Shown here in pieces: positions 8,853 to 17,307 of a stretch of 33,266 bases of DNA (the stretch's first letter is position 1; each line of letters opens with the position of its first letter). Source of the stretch: an uncultured Planctomycetaceae bacterium (GTDB taxonomy: Bacteria > Planctomycetota > Planctomycetia > Planctomycetales > Planctomycetaceae); the NCBI GenBank assembly GCA_903858815.1, contig CAIOKE010000142.1, positions 1 to 33,266 of the forward strand, given 5' to 3'. Below the pieces are notes generated by a model, which saw only the letters and a list, made by a program, of their open reading frames with translations, did no database searches and was not told where the DNA came from. A program made the translations under genes and the position numbers.

Positions 8853-9539
8853 TCAGGGGACCAGCGGTTTTCCGTCCAGTCGGCGAATGTAGACGTTGCG
8901 ATACCAGACTTCGCTGCCGTGATCTGTCAGCATCAGACGCCCCTGCTGATTGCGCCCGAAGTTTTCCTGTCCACGGAACTTACTGTTCTGAATGGCCTCT
9001 GCAAATCGTGCCGAGTCATCCTGCTCGTCAATGATCAGATTGCCGTTCATCCAGTGACGAATCCGGTGCCGCTGCACAATGACTCGACCGACACCCCAGG
9101 CAGCAGGGGCCTTGTAGTTCCGCTGCAGGATCGGGCTGGAGGTATCGAAGAGGTCGTAGACCGAGGCTGTATAGTGTTCGGCCGCCATCTTCGGAAATGC
9201 CGCGTCGTCCTGAATCTGATACTCAAGCCCCAGCCACTGATTGCCGTACTTCGCCACCCGATACTTGATGCCACTGTTACCCTTGTCTGAGATGCGATAT
9301 TCGAACCAGAGATCGAAGTCACCGAATTCTTCGCGAGTCAGGATGTTGTTGCCTTTGCCGCTGAGATGCAGACTGCCATCTGCGTCAAAAGTCCAGCCCT
9401 GCTGAATATCCGCACCGTCCGGCAGCATCCACTGGGCGAGGCTGCGGTTGTTCAGCAGATTCGTGTACTGCTGGGCCAGCGCATCAGTGCCTGACAGGAT
9501 CGCAGCAACGAGGAACAGCAGCCAGCTTCCGGACTTCAT
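8853..9539 (-). CDS. Secreted 3-keto-disaccharide hydrolase family (DUF1080) protein
   Basis: The 228-residue product has a signal peptide (MKSGSWLLFLVAAILSGTDALA) and one DUF1080 domain. The domain shows NLLNNRSLAQW, GSLHLSGKGNNILTREEFGDFDLWFEYR, GNSGIKYRV, GLEYQIQDD and the closing GRLMLTDHGSEVWYRNVYIRRL. Relatives hydrolyse 3-keto-glycosides or bind glycans in a jelly-roll fold; the substrate here is unknown. GGAG lies 9 bases before the ATG, inside the right arm of an inverted repeat at 9549-9588, so translation may be gated by that structure. It leads a two-gene transcript with the VTT-family gene. Confidence 0.9.
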   Translation of the reverse strand: MKSGSWLLFLVAAILSGTDALAQQYTNLLNNRSLAQWMLPDGADIQQGWTFDADGSLHLSGKGNNILTREEFGDFDLWFEYRISDKGNSGIKYRVAKYGNQWLGLEYQIQDDAAFPKMAAEHYTASVYDLFDTSSPILQRNYKAPAAWGVGRVIVQRHRIRHWMNGNLIIDEQDDSARFAEAIQNSKFRGQENFGRNQQGRLMLTDHGSEVWYRNVYIRRLDGKPLVP

Positions 9540-9548
9540 ACAGGTCGT

Positions 9549-9588
9549 CTCCGCAGAATCTTAAGTAGAAAACGGACATTCTGCGGAG
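9549..9588 (-). promoter_or_regulatory. Leader hairpin covering the DUF1080 ribosome-binding site
   Basis: A perfect 11-bp inverted repeat, CTCCGCAGAAT and ATTCTGCGGAG, is separated by 18 bases. In the minus-strand mRNA the 3' arm contains GGAG, the Shine-Dalgarno sequence 9 bases before the ATG at 9539, so folding would hide it. It could equally be a DNA operator for a dimeric repressor. No known riboswitch was recognised. Confidence 0.5.
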
Positions 9589-9639
9589 GCTGGGGGGTGG
9601 CTGCAACAACAGCGGCAGGAAAAAGCTGAGACCCAGCGC

Positions 9640-9698
9640 AAAAAAAATCCCGGAAGCAGCGAATCCCAGGGGGGCGGAGGACTCTAGCTGCTTCCGGG
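9640..9698 (-). terminator. Intrinsic terminator, minus strand
   Basis: On the minus strand a perfect 12-bp stem (CCCGGAAGCAGC at 9649-9660 pairing with GCTGCTTCCGGG at 9687-9698) with a 26-base loop is followed by one A and eight T residues (9647-9640). This is a classical rho-independent terminator except for its long loop. It lies about 200 bases beyond the TPR/DUF2135-like gene and before the DUF1080 gene, so it separates the two transcripts. The rest of 9540-9904 shows no gene. Confidence 0.75.
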
Positions 9699-9904
9699 GG
9701 CGATTGGTCTCAGGAACTTTGCGGGTTTGCAGTCCCGTTCGGCTCGTGATGGTGGGACAGTAAGACCTTCTGAAAAATGGGTCAATACTTTTTGTGCGTG
9801 ACGAGACTATAAAAAAGCGATCGGCCCGGAATCGCGTCAAAACACGGGATTTAACAGACGTTTTTCGGCATTTTCTGCCACTTTTGCAGTTGAGCCCGGA
9901 GGCA

Positions 9905-10993
9905 TCAGGGAGTTGGGTTTATCACCCATCTTCCCTGTTTTATCTCGGTTGACAGTGAGACGTCGTCCTCGCCCAGACGAATCGTCTTTGTCTCGCGAGT
10001 TTCCGCAGGCGTTCCGGCATTCTGCACTACCTCCACCACCGCCGTTCCGGAAGCCACCTTACCAAGGACGAACCTCACGGAGAAATTGTAAGTGCCCGTC
10101 AGGGCCTTCTGCTGCAGAAACACCTCGCTGCGTGCCTCTGCGGCAGCCCCGCCGGCGTTCAATCCACCGTCCTCGCGAAGCAGTCGCCCCAGAGTGGGTG
10201 TGGTGCGATTGCGGTAACTGCACTCCTGATCCTGCGGGTCCCGGACAATCAGATCCAGATCGGCTGCTCCCACCCACTTCAGAGTGATCTGCAGATCGAC
10301 CCTGCGAGCCTCCCGCTGTCGCGTTCGAATCGCTTCGGCTTCGGGTGACTTGCCGGCCCGATCAAGGCGGGTGGCCAGATCACTGAGCACTTTCATGGCT
10401 TCCGCATGTCGCGTTTCGTAGCCCCGATTCCAGACGTGCTGCAGGACACCACAGCAGGACCAGACTCGCCATTCCTGATCTCCCGACTTGTCGGCGATAC
10501 TGCGAGCCAGCAGCCACAGCTCGGGCGTTTCGGGATTCAACTGTGCCGCATCCCGCAGCAGTGTCAAAGCCTGATCAAAAGCATCGAATCGTGACAGCAT
10601 GGCTGCTGTGAGCAGCATCTGCGGAACATCCGCTGCACCGTAATCCAGCCTTGACTGCAGAACTCGCCCGACATCTTCGGCTGGACGCCCGGCCAGTTTC
10701 ATTTCCACTGCGAGCACGTCGAACAGCCAGGGAGCCGCGCGACCGGCCCGGACCGCGGCTTCGAGACAGTCGACAGCCTGAGCATAGCGGCGGTCCTCAT
10801 GCAGGATCTGTACGACCGAGGCCAGCTGCGCGTCGGAAAGCTGTCGCTGTGAAAAGATGCGGTCCCAGCGTTCGGCCGGCTCGCCTGTGCCATTCTGGAC
10901 TTCAGCCAGTGCCTGTCGAGCCGACAGAGGAGGCTGAGCCGGGGCTTCGTCAAGTCTCGTCGCCGCTGTTGCCGTTGCGGCAACGGAGGTCAA
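9905..10993 (-). CDS. TPR-like protein with C-terminal DUF2135-like domain
   Basis: The product (362 residues from 10993) has helical repeats over about residues 60-215 (YAQAVDCLEAAVRAGR, AFDQALTLLRDAAQLNPETPEL). A C-terminal beta domain, VDLQITLKWVGAADLDLIVRDPQDQECSYRNR, resembles the YfaP/DUF2135 fold. The start is unsure. The only conventional start is TTG at 10993, which gives no full signal peptide. The open frame continues upstream through LSLFIAGHKALLTSVAATA, a good signal-peptide core, to a CTG at 11050 with AGGG just before it. It lies about 110 bases downstream of the VWA-protein gene on the same strand and is probably co-transcribed with it. Its function is unknown; a partner role in the envelope with the VWA protein is inferred. 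Confidence 0.7.
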   Translation of the reverse strand: MTSVAATATAATRLDEAPAQPPLSARQALAEVQNGTGEPAERWDRIFSQRQLSDAQLASVVQILHEDRRYAQAVDCLEAAVRAGRAAPWLFDVLAVEMKLAGRPAEDVGRVLQSRLDYGAADVPQMLLTAAMLSRFDAFDQALTLLRDAAQLNPETPELWLLARSIADKSGDQEWRVWSCCGVLQHVWNRGYETRHAEAMKVLSDLATRLDRAGKSPEAEAIRTRQREARRVDLQITLKWVGAADLDLIVRDPQDQECSYRNRTTPTLGRLLREDGGLNAGGAAAEARSEVFLQQKALTGTYNFSVRFVLGKVASGTAVVEVVQNAGTPAETRETKTIRLGEDDVSLSTEIKQGRWVINPTP

Positions 10994-11103
10994 TAACGCT
11001 TTGTGACCGGCAATGAACAGGGACAGTCCGCCGCAGGCACGCTGCCACAGACTGTCCCTGAAATGTTCACTGTCATCCGCCGCCTGAGTCTGCTGCGGGA
11101 ACG

Positions 11104-13641
11104 CTATTTTTTTTTGAGCGGGCTTTTCAGCTGGATGCCGCCTGCAGCAGGTGCGGCTGGTGCTGCTGGAACAGCGGGGACGGAGAACATACCGCCACCC
11201 ATGCCGCCCATACCGCCACCACCCATGCCACCCATGCCGCCGCCACCCATCCCACCCATGCCGCCCATGCCACCGCCCATACCGCCCATGCCACCACCCA
11301 TGCCGCCCATGCCCCCGCCCATGCCACCACCCATGCCAGGCATGGTGATCACAACAAGGTCTGCTACGTCATAGATGCGAGTGACAAGGTTTTCTTCGCT
11401 TTCGGCTGTGGCGACTGTGGTGACCATCATGACTTCGTTCTTAATCATGACTGTCAGTTCCTGATCCTTCACTTTCGCGAAGATCAGTTCCAGTGCATTC
11501 CGCATGGTGATACCAGCGAGATCGACATCGGCAACCTGCGTATCGTCGAGGAATGTTGGCTTGTCACCCAGGTCCGGATCAGACTCATCAAGAATGATCC
11601 GCATCGTGTACGGGCCCTCGGCTGTATACGCGTCGGCAATAAATCGCAGGATTTCTCCCAAAGAGTTATCACCGGGGTAAGACAGTGCGCGAGGCAGTGG
11701 TTCGTCCAGTTTCTTCTCAAGCCACTCTTCAACCGGCTTGATTGAACGCAGAGAGAGCGACTTGTACTTCTCTTTACGCTTGATCGTCAGGGCTCGCCAC
11801 ACGTCGGCCGGTGGATACTGAACCGGTGGTTCATCCGGGAACGGGACATGAGACAGTTCGACCTGATACAGCGTTTCGAGGAAACGGTCGTTTCGCAGAT
11901 TGACCAGGTCATAGGCCTTCTGCAGCTGGCCGGAAGCTTCTGACATGACGAGGGCCGCTGTCGCGGTGCCGTTGCCCGGCTCGTCTCGCAATGCTTCACG
12001 GGAAACCGCTTCGGCATCTTCGTAGGCGTTGACGTCACCACGTCGAGCACGTTCGAGCAGTCCACGGACCTGGTCGATCAGAGTTCGCAGACGCTGCTCT
12101 TCCAGATTGACCTGTGCCAGACGCTCACGCTGAGCTTCGAGGTTGGCGCGAGTTTCGGACAACTGCAACTGGCGGATTTCGTTGGTCTGCCGAGCCGAGT
12201 CGACGCGGGTGTAAGCGGCGATAACACGACGCTCCAGTTCCTGACGTTTTTCCGGAGCAATCTCGCGGGAAGAACGAACGGCTTCCAGCACATCCTTCAG
12301 CAGAGTCATTGCATATTCAGGCTGCTCTGCAGCCACGCGATCCGCTTCGTCAATCGCTGCATTCACGGACTGCACCATCCGCTGCGTCAGGATTTCACCG
12401 CGAACTTCCGTCTTGCTGAGAGCATCACCTTCGTCCACTGACGGTGGGCCGAGGCGGTCGGCTTTGCCCGTTTCGTCCAGCAGAGCAGTTTCCAGAGCGG
12501 TCAATCGGACGTTGCCCGAATCCAGCAGTCGTGCCTGGCTGACAATCTCAAGAGCCTGCAGTTTCTGTCCCTGCTGGCTGAGCACTTCAGCGGCCGCAAT
12601 GCTTTCACCAATCAGGGATGTGAAATCACCGGAGGCAGCTGCCAGACCTTCCAGTCCCAGATACGGAGAGTTCAGGCCCTGCGTCTGCTGAGCCCTGCGA
12701 GCCAGCACACCAATCTCTGAACCACCCTGTCGCAGAGCACTGCCAGCGACTTTCCAGGTGTGTGATTGGCCGTTGATAGTGCCTGTGACCTCCAGCACCG
12801 CCGGAACCGCACCTGCACCGTAGACCAGAGTATGACGATTGCTGCGGAGTGCGACTGCGGCAGGAGCTGTCAGGCTGACGCCCGCAGTGTGTGACCGCAG
12901 ATCACGTACCAGCACCGGACCCTGCTGCAACTGTTCGACCATCAGGCCAGCAACAGATGCTGCGTCGTCGTTCTGCAGCTGCTGCAGTGAACCACCGGTC
13001 TGGTTGGCCAGAATTCCTGACAATTGAGCATCAATGCGAGGGCCGAGCAGCATGGCATGGAAAGCTGCACCGCTGGTCTGCAGGTCGCTGACCAGAGCAG
13101 ACAGATCGGTACCAGACAGCATGTCTCCGGCACTCATGCCGTCACCGATGTAGGCGATCGATACGGCTGATTCAGAAACACCCTGCAGCGAGCTTCGCAG
13201 GGCAGCGGCGAGATCCGTAGCGCCCATCGGAGTTCGCAGTGACAGGCGATTCAGAGCAGCCGACAGTGTTGGTGAATCAAGGCTGACAAATTCCGGAGTC
13301 AGAACGGAGACTGACGAGTCTGCGGCGACCAGCCGGACCTGGCTGCCCTGAGGCAGGCCCTGCAGTACCGATCGCACGGCCTGCAGCGTTCGCTGACGGT
13401 AAATGCCGGACTGACTGGCAGATGTATCCACCAGCAGAATATGACGGTTGACCTGTACAGCAGGAGTTGTAAGGCGAAGCGCGATTGCCAGATGCTGCTG
13501 ATCGGCAGCGGTCACTGCGACGGCATCCGGAGCGGTTGCTGGGCCGTTATCCGCCGCGAAGGCAGTGCCGCAGAATGTGGACACACCCAGCCCCAGTGAG
13601 GCCAGTGAAATTGAACGCAGTGAACCAGCGAGTCGCCGCAT
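11104..13641 (-). CDS. Exported VWA-domain protein with secretin-N-like region and Gly/Met-rich tail
   Basis: The 845-residue product has a signal peptide (MRRLAGSLRS to about residue 29). A von Willebrand factor A domain follows with an intact metal site, DTSAS at 72-76, plus TPMGATDL and AYIGDGMS further on. The middle is a long charged helical region with probable coiled coil (LETRANLEAQRERLAQ-type stretches). Next comes a segment of about 110 residues (PGDNSLGEILRFIADAY, VDLAGITMRNALELIFAKV) that resembles secretin N0/STN domains. The tail has 52 residues of GGM/GGGM repeats (767-818) and an Ala/Pro linker ending KSPLKKK. The ATG at 13641 is chosen because GGGGA lies 6-7 bases upstream; the frame stays open to 13848, but that stretch has no signal peptide. 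The role is unknown. Confidence 0.85.
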   Translation of the reverse strand: MRRLAGSLRSISLASLGLGVSTFCGTAFAADNGPATAPDAVAVTAADQQHLAIALRLTTPAVQVNRHILLVDTSASQSGIYRQRTLQAVRSVLQGLPQGSQVRLVAADSSVSVLTPEFVSLDSPTLSAALNRLSLRTPMGATDLAAALRSSLQGVSESAVSIAYIGDGMSAGDMLSGTDLSALVSDLQTSGAAFHAMLLGPRIDAQLSGILANQTGGSLQQLQNDDAASVAGLMVEQLQQGPVLVRDLRSHTAGVSLTAPAAVALRSNRHTLVYGAGAVPAVLEVTGTINGQSHTWKVAGSALRQGGSEIGVLARRAQQTQGLNSPYLGLEGLAAASGDFTSLIGESIAAAEVLSQQGQKLQALEIVSQARLLDSGNVRLTALETALLDETGKADRLGPPSVDEGDALSKTEVRGEILTQRMVQSVNAAIDEADRVAAEQPEYAMTLLKDVLEAVRSSREIAPEKRQELERRVIAAYTRVDSARQTNEIRQLQLSETRANLEAQRERLAQVNLEEQRLRTLIDQVRGLLERARRGDVNAYEDAEAVSREALRDEPGNGTATAALVMSEASGQLQKAYDLVNLRNDRFLETLYQVELSHVPFPDEPPVQYPPADVWRALTIKRKEKYKSLSLRSIKPVEEWLEKKLDEPLPRALSYPGDNSLGEILRFIADAYTAEGPYTMRIILDESDPDLGDKPTFLDDTQVADVDLAGITMRNALELIFAKVKDQELTVMIKNEVMMVTTVATAESEENLVTRIYDVADLVVITMPGMGGGMGGGMGGMGGGMGGMGGGMGGMGGMGGGGMGGMGGGGMGGMGGGMFSVPAVPAAPAAPAAGGIQLKSPLKKK
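11188..11343 (-). repeat. Gly/Met-coding simple repeat within the VWA gene
   Basis: These 156 bases encode 52 residues made only of glycine and methionine apart from one proline, as irregular GGM, GGGM and GGGGM units. On the plus strand the repeat reads as ATGCC-CCACC blocks. The in-frame periodicity and intact flanking sequence show it is part of the protein and not a separate element. Confidence 0.9.
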
Positions 13642-14285
13642 GTGTTTTCCCCATGTAGGTGCTGCGGATGCAGACCAACCCAATTCGCCAGATGCAAAAC
13701 CGTAGAACCCCAAACGCTGAACAAATCGCTGCTGTGCCGGGCGCAAGCCCGCAGCCGCACTACACACGAATACAAGACCCGAATGCAAGTTGTTACAAGT
13801 TGTGACAACCTGTATCGTAGTCTTCGGATGCCACCGAAAATACTTCACCTGAAAAACCGGCAGATTACGCTGACCGCCGCAGAGTTTTGCGAGTTGGCCG
13901 TTGGAGACGGCTAAACCCGAAAACTTCCACGCAGGCTGCAGGCATTGCAGCCGCCACGATCAGCCCACTAAGAATTCTGCACAAGGTCTGTGCAGAATTC
14001 CCAGATCTTCCAGTTCTCCACGTTCGATTGCAACAAAAACCTGCAGTTCTGTTGCGATTTGAGACCATAAAACAGATTCCGCCACTTCGTCAGTCGACTG
14101 AACAGCAGGTCTGCAGGAACTGAAGCTGCCCAGAAACACCTCCTGTTCCCTAAACGCAGGCCGTCTGAACCGTCCGTTCATTTTGTGTGAATTCTGCGGA
14201 TTTTTTCGACGATAACAGGGATGACCGGCTTGTGGGGGGCCGCGATCATCGCACATCCAGCCGGATGCCGCGGGGGGTGGATCTT
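13642..14285. other. Divergent intergenic region, no gene seen
   Basis: These 644 bases separate the minus-strand VWA gene from the plus-strand metallopeptidase gene and must hold both promoters. The main structure is the 12-bp palindrome at 13972-14000. A smaller hairpin, CGGGC-GCAA-GCCCG, sits near 13738-13751, and direct CAAGTTGT motifs occur near 13793-13815. Reading frames here are short and overlapping, so none is called. Confidence 0.6.
13972..14000. promoter_or_regulatory. Perfect 12-bp inverted repeat in divergent promoter region
   Basis: GAATTCTGCACA and TGTGCAGAATTC are separated by five bases (AGGTC). No T-run follows on either strand, so it does not look like a terminator. A symmetrical site between two divergent genes fits a repressor operator, or a structured 5' leader of the plus-strand gene. 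Confidence 0.45.
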
Positions 14286-15977
14286 ATGGCGCGGCATTCC
14301 GGCCCGGCTTTGCCGGCTGCTGTCTGGCTTACGCTGGCATCGGCCCTGCTGGCAATTACGTTTGTGGCCACTGTGCGAGCGATCGACAGGTCAGATACGG
14401 GGGACAGCTCTGAGGCAGTTCTCCAAACAGCTCAAAGCCACGAAAACGACTTCAAGGTGCATGGCACCCGGGCAGCACAGGTGCATGGCACCCTTGGCGA
14501 CTTGAGTCGTGAAAATGCTCGGAATTTGACCCGCACGAAGGCCTGCCGGCTGGCTCCGGGCGAACTGCTTGTACTGGTGTCAGAAGATCCGGCTGGAAAT
14601 GTGCATCGGTTTCGGCTGACGGCGGCTGCGATCCCGTCGTCCCGTGTCACAGGAGCGATGAATGAACCTTCCGGTGTGACCGGTCCTGCTGAATCTGTCG
14701 GTAGGGCTGAATTTGCCTGTGAGGCGGGCGCTGTGGATTCTGTCGAATCCAGCATTTGTGCTGATTCTGTCAATGCAGGAGCGCGGGACAAAGAGCGTAG
14801 TCTGGGCCTGAGCCCGGACACGGACTTCTTGTCACCTTTGAAATCCCCCGTGTTTTTGGGGGGATGGGGTCCAGCACGAATGCTCGGGCTACCTTTTGAC
14901 CCTGGCGCCAATCCTGGCGGGGTGATGGATTTGGCATGGCGAGCTGTAGCGGAGGGTGGGTCGCCGGCGGGGAATTCCGCCCTGCCTCAGCGGCGACTGT
15001 TTCAATTGCCGCGTCTGAGTGGGTCCCGAACGGCCTCGGTTTGCACGGATTGCCAGTTGGTGGGGTCAGCTGGGGGTGTTGGTGTCTATAGTGAGGATTG
15101 GCTGCGGGGGCCGGCCGACCGTCTGGGGCAGCGGATTGCTGGAATGCTGGGGTCTGGTCTGCTGCTGGCGATTGAGCAGGCGTTGGGGCCGTTGCTGGAT
15201 GTGGATGGCAGTGGTGGTTTGACAATTGTGGTGGGTGACCTTGATCCGCAGTACGAAGCGGGCGAGTTTCCGTTGTGGGGTTGTGTGCGGGAGTCTGATT
15301 TTCTGGATGCGGCAGCCGGGTCTGGTGGTGATATTCTGTACGTGGATGAGAGTGTGGCGGATGTCGGCGAACTGGATTTGCGGGCCCTGCTGGTTCATGA
15401 GCTGGCGCATGGGGCCTGTTTTTCGCGGTTGCTGGAGCGGCGTCTGGCGGGTGGTTCTGAGCTTTTGGTCCCGCGTTGGTTTCATGAGGGATTGGCGCAT
15501 GTCCTTGAGCATGCGATCGTGGGTGAGCGGTCATTATCACGAAGGCGTCTGGAGGCCTGCTGGCAGGATCCGGGGGTGTCCCCGGTGATGGTGAATCCGC
15601 AGTCGGTGTCGTGGAGCAGCAGCCGGCAGGGTCCGCGGGCTGCTGGGTATCGATTTCTGGCGGCGGCGGGTGTGGATCGGCTGCCGGCCGGGCGAGTGGC
15701 GAAACTGCTGCGGGAAGCGGGCAGTTTTGAGGATTTGTTGTTTGATGTGCTGGGGGGGGCGACGGCCCCTGCGCTGCGACGCTGGGGTGTGCTTGAGGCG
15801 CGGGCACTGCTGGATTCGCACCCGGATTGGATTCCGCCGCTGCAGTCTGATGTGGCGGTGGAGTCGCGAGTGCTGGGCAGTGCGTTTGTGGTCTGGCGTG
15901 GTGGTTCGTCGGGGCTGGATGTGCAGGTCACAGCCACCGATGATTCCGACTGGACCCTGACCGTGATTCGTCCATAA
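14286..15977 (+). CDS. Exported zinc metallopeptidase (gluzincin, peptidase MA-like)
   Basis: The 563-residue product has an N-terminal hydrophobic signal or anchor (AAVWLTLASALLAITFVATV). About 220 residues of low-conservation sequence follow, including CTDCQ. The catalytic domain contains HELAH at 371-375 and, 25 residues on, PRWFHEGLAHVLEH (Glu401), the pattern of peptidase-MA-like zinc proteases in which the second Glu is the third zinc ligand. The ATG at 14286 is chosen because GGTGG lies 5 bases before it; in-frame ATGs exist at 14187 and 14265. Bases 14455-14493 carry a 15-bp direct repeat that encodes VHGT twice. G+T is high on the coding strand. The substrate is unknown. It is the only gene between the divergent region and tgt. 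Confidence 0.75.
   Translation: MARHSGPALPAAVWLTLASALLAITFVATVRAIDRSDTGDSSEAVLQTAQSHENDFKVHGTRAAQVHGTLGDLSRENARNLTRTKACRLAPGELLVLVSEDPAGNVHRFRLTAAAIPSSRVTGAMNEPSGVTGPAESVGRAEFACEAGAVDSVESSICADSVNAGARDKERSLGLSPDTDFLSPLKSPVFLGGWGPARMLGLPFDPGANPGGVMDLAWRAVAEGGSPAGNSALPQRRLFQLPRLSGSRTASVCTDCQLVGSAGGVGVYSEDWLRGPADRLGQRIAGMLGSGLLLAIEQALGPLLDVDGSGGLTIVVGDLDPQYEAGEFPLWGCVRESDFLDAAAGSGGDILYVDESVADVGELDLRALLVHELAHGACFSRLLERRLAGGSELLVPRWFHEGLAHVLEHAIVGERSLSRRRLEACWQDPGVSPVMVNPQSVSWSSSRQGPRAAGYRFLAAAGVDRLPAGRVAKLLREAGSFEDLLFDVLGGATAPALRRWGVLEARALLDSHPDWIPPLQSDVAVESRVLGSAFVVWRGGSSGLDVQVTATDDSDWTLTVIRP
14455..14493 (+). repeat. Pair of 15-bp direct repeats inside the metallopeptidase gene
   Basis: AGGTGCATGGCACCC occurs at 14455-14469 and 14479-14493, identical, with a 24-bp period. 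Each copy holds a small inverted repeat (GGTGC-ATG-GCACC). The period keeps the reading frame and gives VHGT twice. Confidence 0.8.
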
Positions 15978-16037
15978 TGTCGCGGGGAAGTTGTTCCCTT
16001 CACAGTTCTTCCGGGTCTTTAAGACTTTGTTTGCCGC

Positions 16038-17159
16038 ATGACATCGATGTTTTCATTTCAGCTGGATGCCGTGGATCCGGGGACCAGTGGTCGTGCTGGT
16101 CGCTGGCAGACTCCGCATGGGACCGTGCAGACTCCGGCCTTCATGCCTGTGGGGACGCTGGCTACGGTGAAGGGTTTATTGCCCGAGCAGCTGCGAGCTG
16201 CGGGGGCTCAGATGGTGCTGGCGAACACGTATCATCTGGCTCTGCGACCGGGTGAGAAGACGGTTGCTGAGCATGGTGGGCTGCACCGCTTCATGGACTG
16301 GGACGGTCCGATACTGACTGACAGCGGTGGTTTTCAGGTATTCAGTCTGGCATCGATGCGGAAGCTGAATGATGACAGGGTGGTGTTTCGATCGCATATC
16401 GACGGGGCTCTGCTGGAACTGACTCCGGAGCGTGCGGTGGAGATTCAGGAGTCACTGGGTGCGGACTGCATTATGTGTCTGGACGAGTGTCCTGCTTCGG
16501 GTGAGAGTGTGCAGAAGATTCTGCAGGCGGTTGACCGTACGACGCGGTGGGCGGAGCGTTGTCGTGAGGCTCAGAGGCGAACTGATCAGGCGTTGTTTGC
16601 GATTGTGCAGGGCGGGTTGCATGCGGAACTGCGGGGGCGATCAGCCGAGGGGCTGCTGAAAATTGGTTTTCCGGGGTATGCAGTGGGTGGATTGAGTGTC
16701 GGCGAGCCTCCGGCCCAGATGTATGCGACTCTGGATTGTACGGTTCCCCTGTTACCGGCTGATCGTCCGCGTTATCTGATGGGGGTTGGTCGACCGGAAG
16801 ATATTCTGGAGGCGGTGTGTCGGGGGATTGACATGTTTGACTGTGTCATGCCGACTCGCAACGGCCGCAACGCGATGGTGTTTACAAGTCAGGGGCCGGT
16901 GCGGTTGCGGAATGCGGTGCATGCGAAGGATCAGTCGCCGCTGGACCCGGAGTGTGCGTGTGTGGCCTGTCAGCGGTATACTCGGTCTTATCTGCGACAT
17001 CTGTTTGTGGCGGGTGAGATGCTGGGGCCGATTCTGGCGTCACTGCATAACATTACGTATTACCAGACTCTGGTGCGTCAGATACGTCAGGCGGTGATGT
17101 CGGGGACTTTGCAGCAGTTCCGAGCCGCGCAGCTTGCTCGCTGGGGTTCTGCTCACTAA
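16038..17159 (+). CDS. tgt: tRNA-guanine(34) transglycosylase
   Basis: The 373-residue enzyme exchanges the wobble guanine of GUN-anticodon tRNAs for preQ1 in the queuosine pathway. Family landmarks are complete: [32 protein letters not shown] with Asp95, the substrate loop IVQGG at 189-193, GGLSVGE, and the nucleophile Asp268 in [17 protein letters not shown]. The zinc site is Cys306, Cys308, Cys311 and His321. Length matches the family. No clear Shine-Dalgarno sequence precedes the ATG at 16038; an ATG at 16047 is an alternative. It heads the conserved tgt-yajC-secDF order. No other queuosine genes are in the window. Confidence 0.97.
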   Translation: MTSMFSFQLDAVDPGTSGRAGRWQTPHGTVQTPAFMPVGTLATVKGLLPEQLRAAGAQMVLANTYHLALRPGEKTVAEHGGLHRFMDWDGPILTDSGGFQVFSLASMRKLNDDRVVFRSHIDGALLELTPERAVEIQESLGADCIMCLDECPASGESVQKILQAVDRTTRWAERCREAQRRTDQALFAIVQGGLHAELRGRSAEGLLKIGFPGYAVGGLSVGEPPAQMYATLDCTVPLLPADRPRYLMGVGRPEDILEAVCRGIDMFDCVMPTRNGRNAMVFTSQGPVRLRNAVHAKDQSPLDPECACVACQRYTRSYLRHLFVAGEMLGPILASLHNITYYQTLVRQIRQAVMSGTLQQFRAAQLARWGSAH

Positions 17160-17307
17160 AGTATCGGGTTTTGCCAACGTTGTGGTCAAACGCTGTCTGG
17201 TGCCGTAACGGGTAGTCCGTGGCAGGAATGTCCTGTGTGGCTGTCGTTCTGGCTGTCGTTGCTCGTGTGATGTCTGCCGTAAGTACTGGATTTCGCTGGA
17301 GAAGCCC

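Noticed and set aside
11003-11374. Plus-strand Met/Pro-rich frame opposite the Gly/Met repeat
   Set aside because: It is the antisense reading of the GGM repeat; the minus-strand frame joins a signal peptide, a VWA domain and this tail without a break.
14770-15807. Minus-strand open frame of 345 codons opposite the metallopeptidase gene
   Set aside because: Its product is almost all Pro, His, Ala and Thr, has no domain, and mirrors the codon bias of the plus-strand gene, which has a signal segment and a full HELAH active site.
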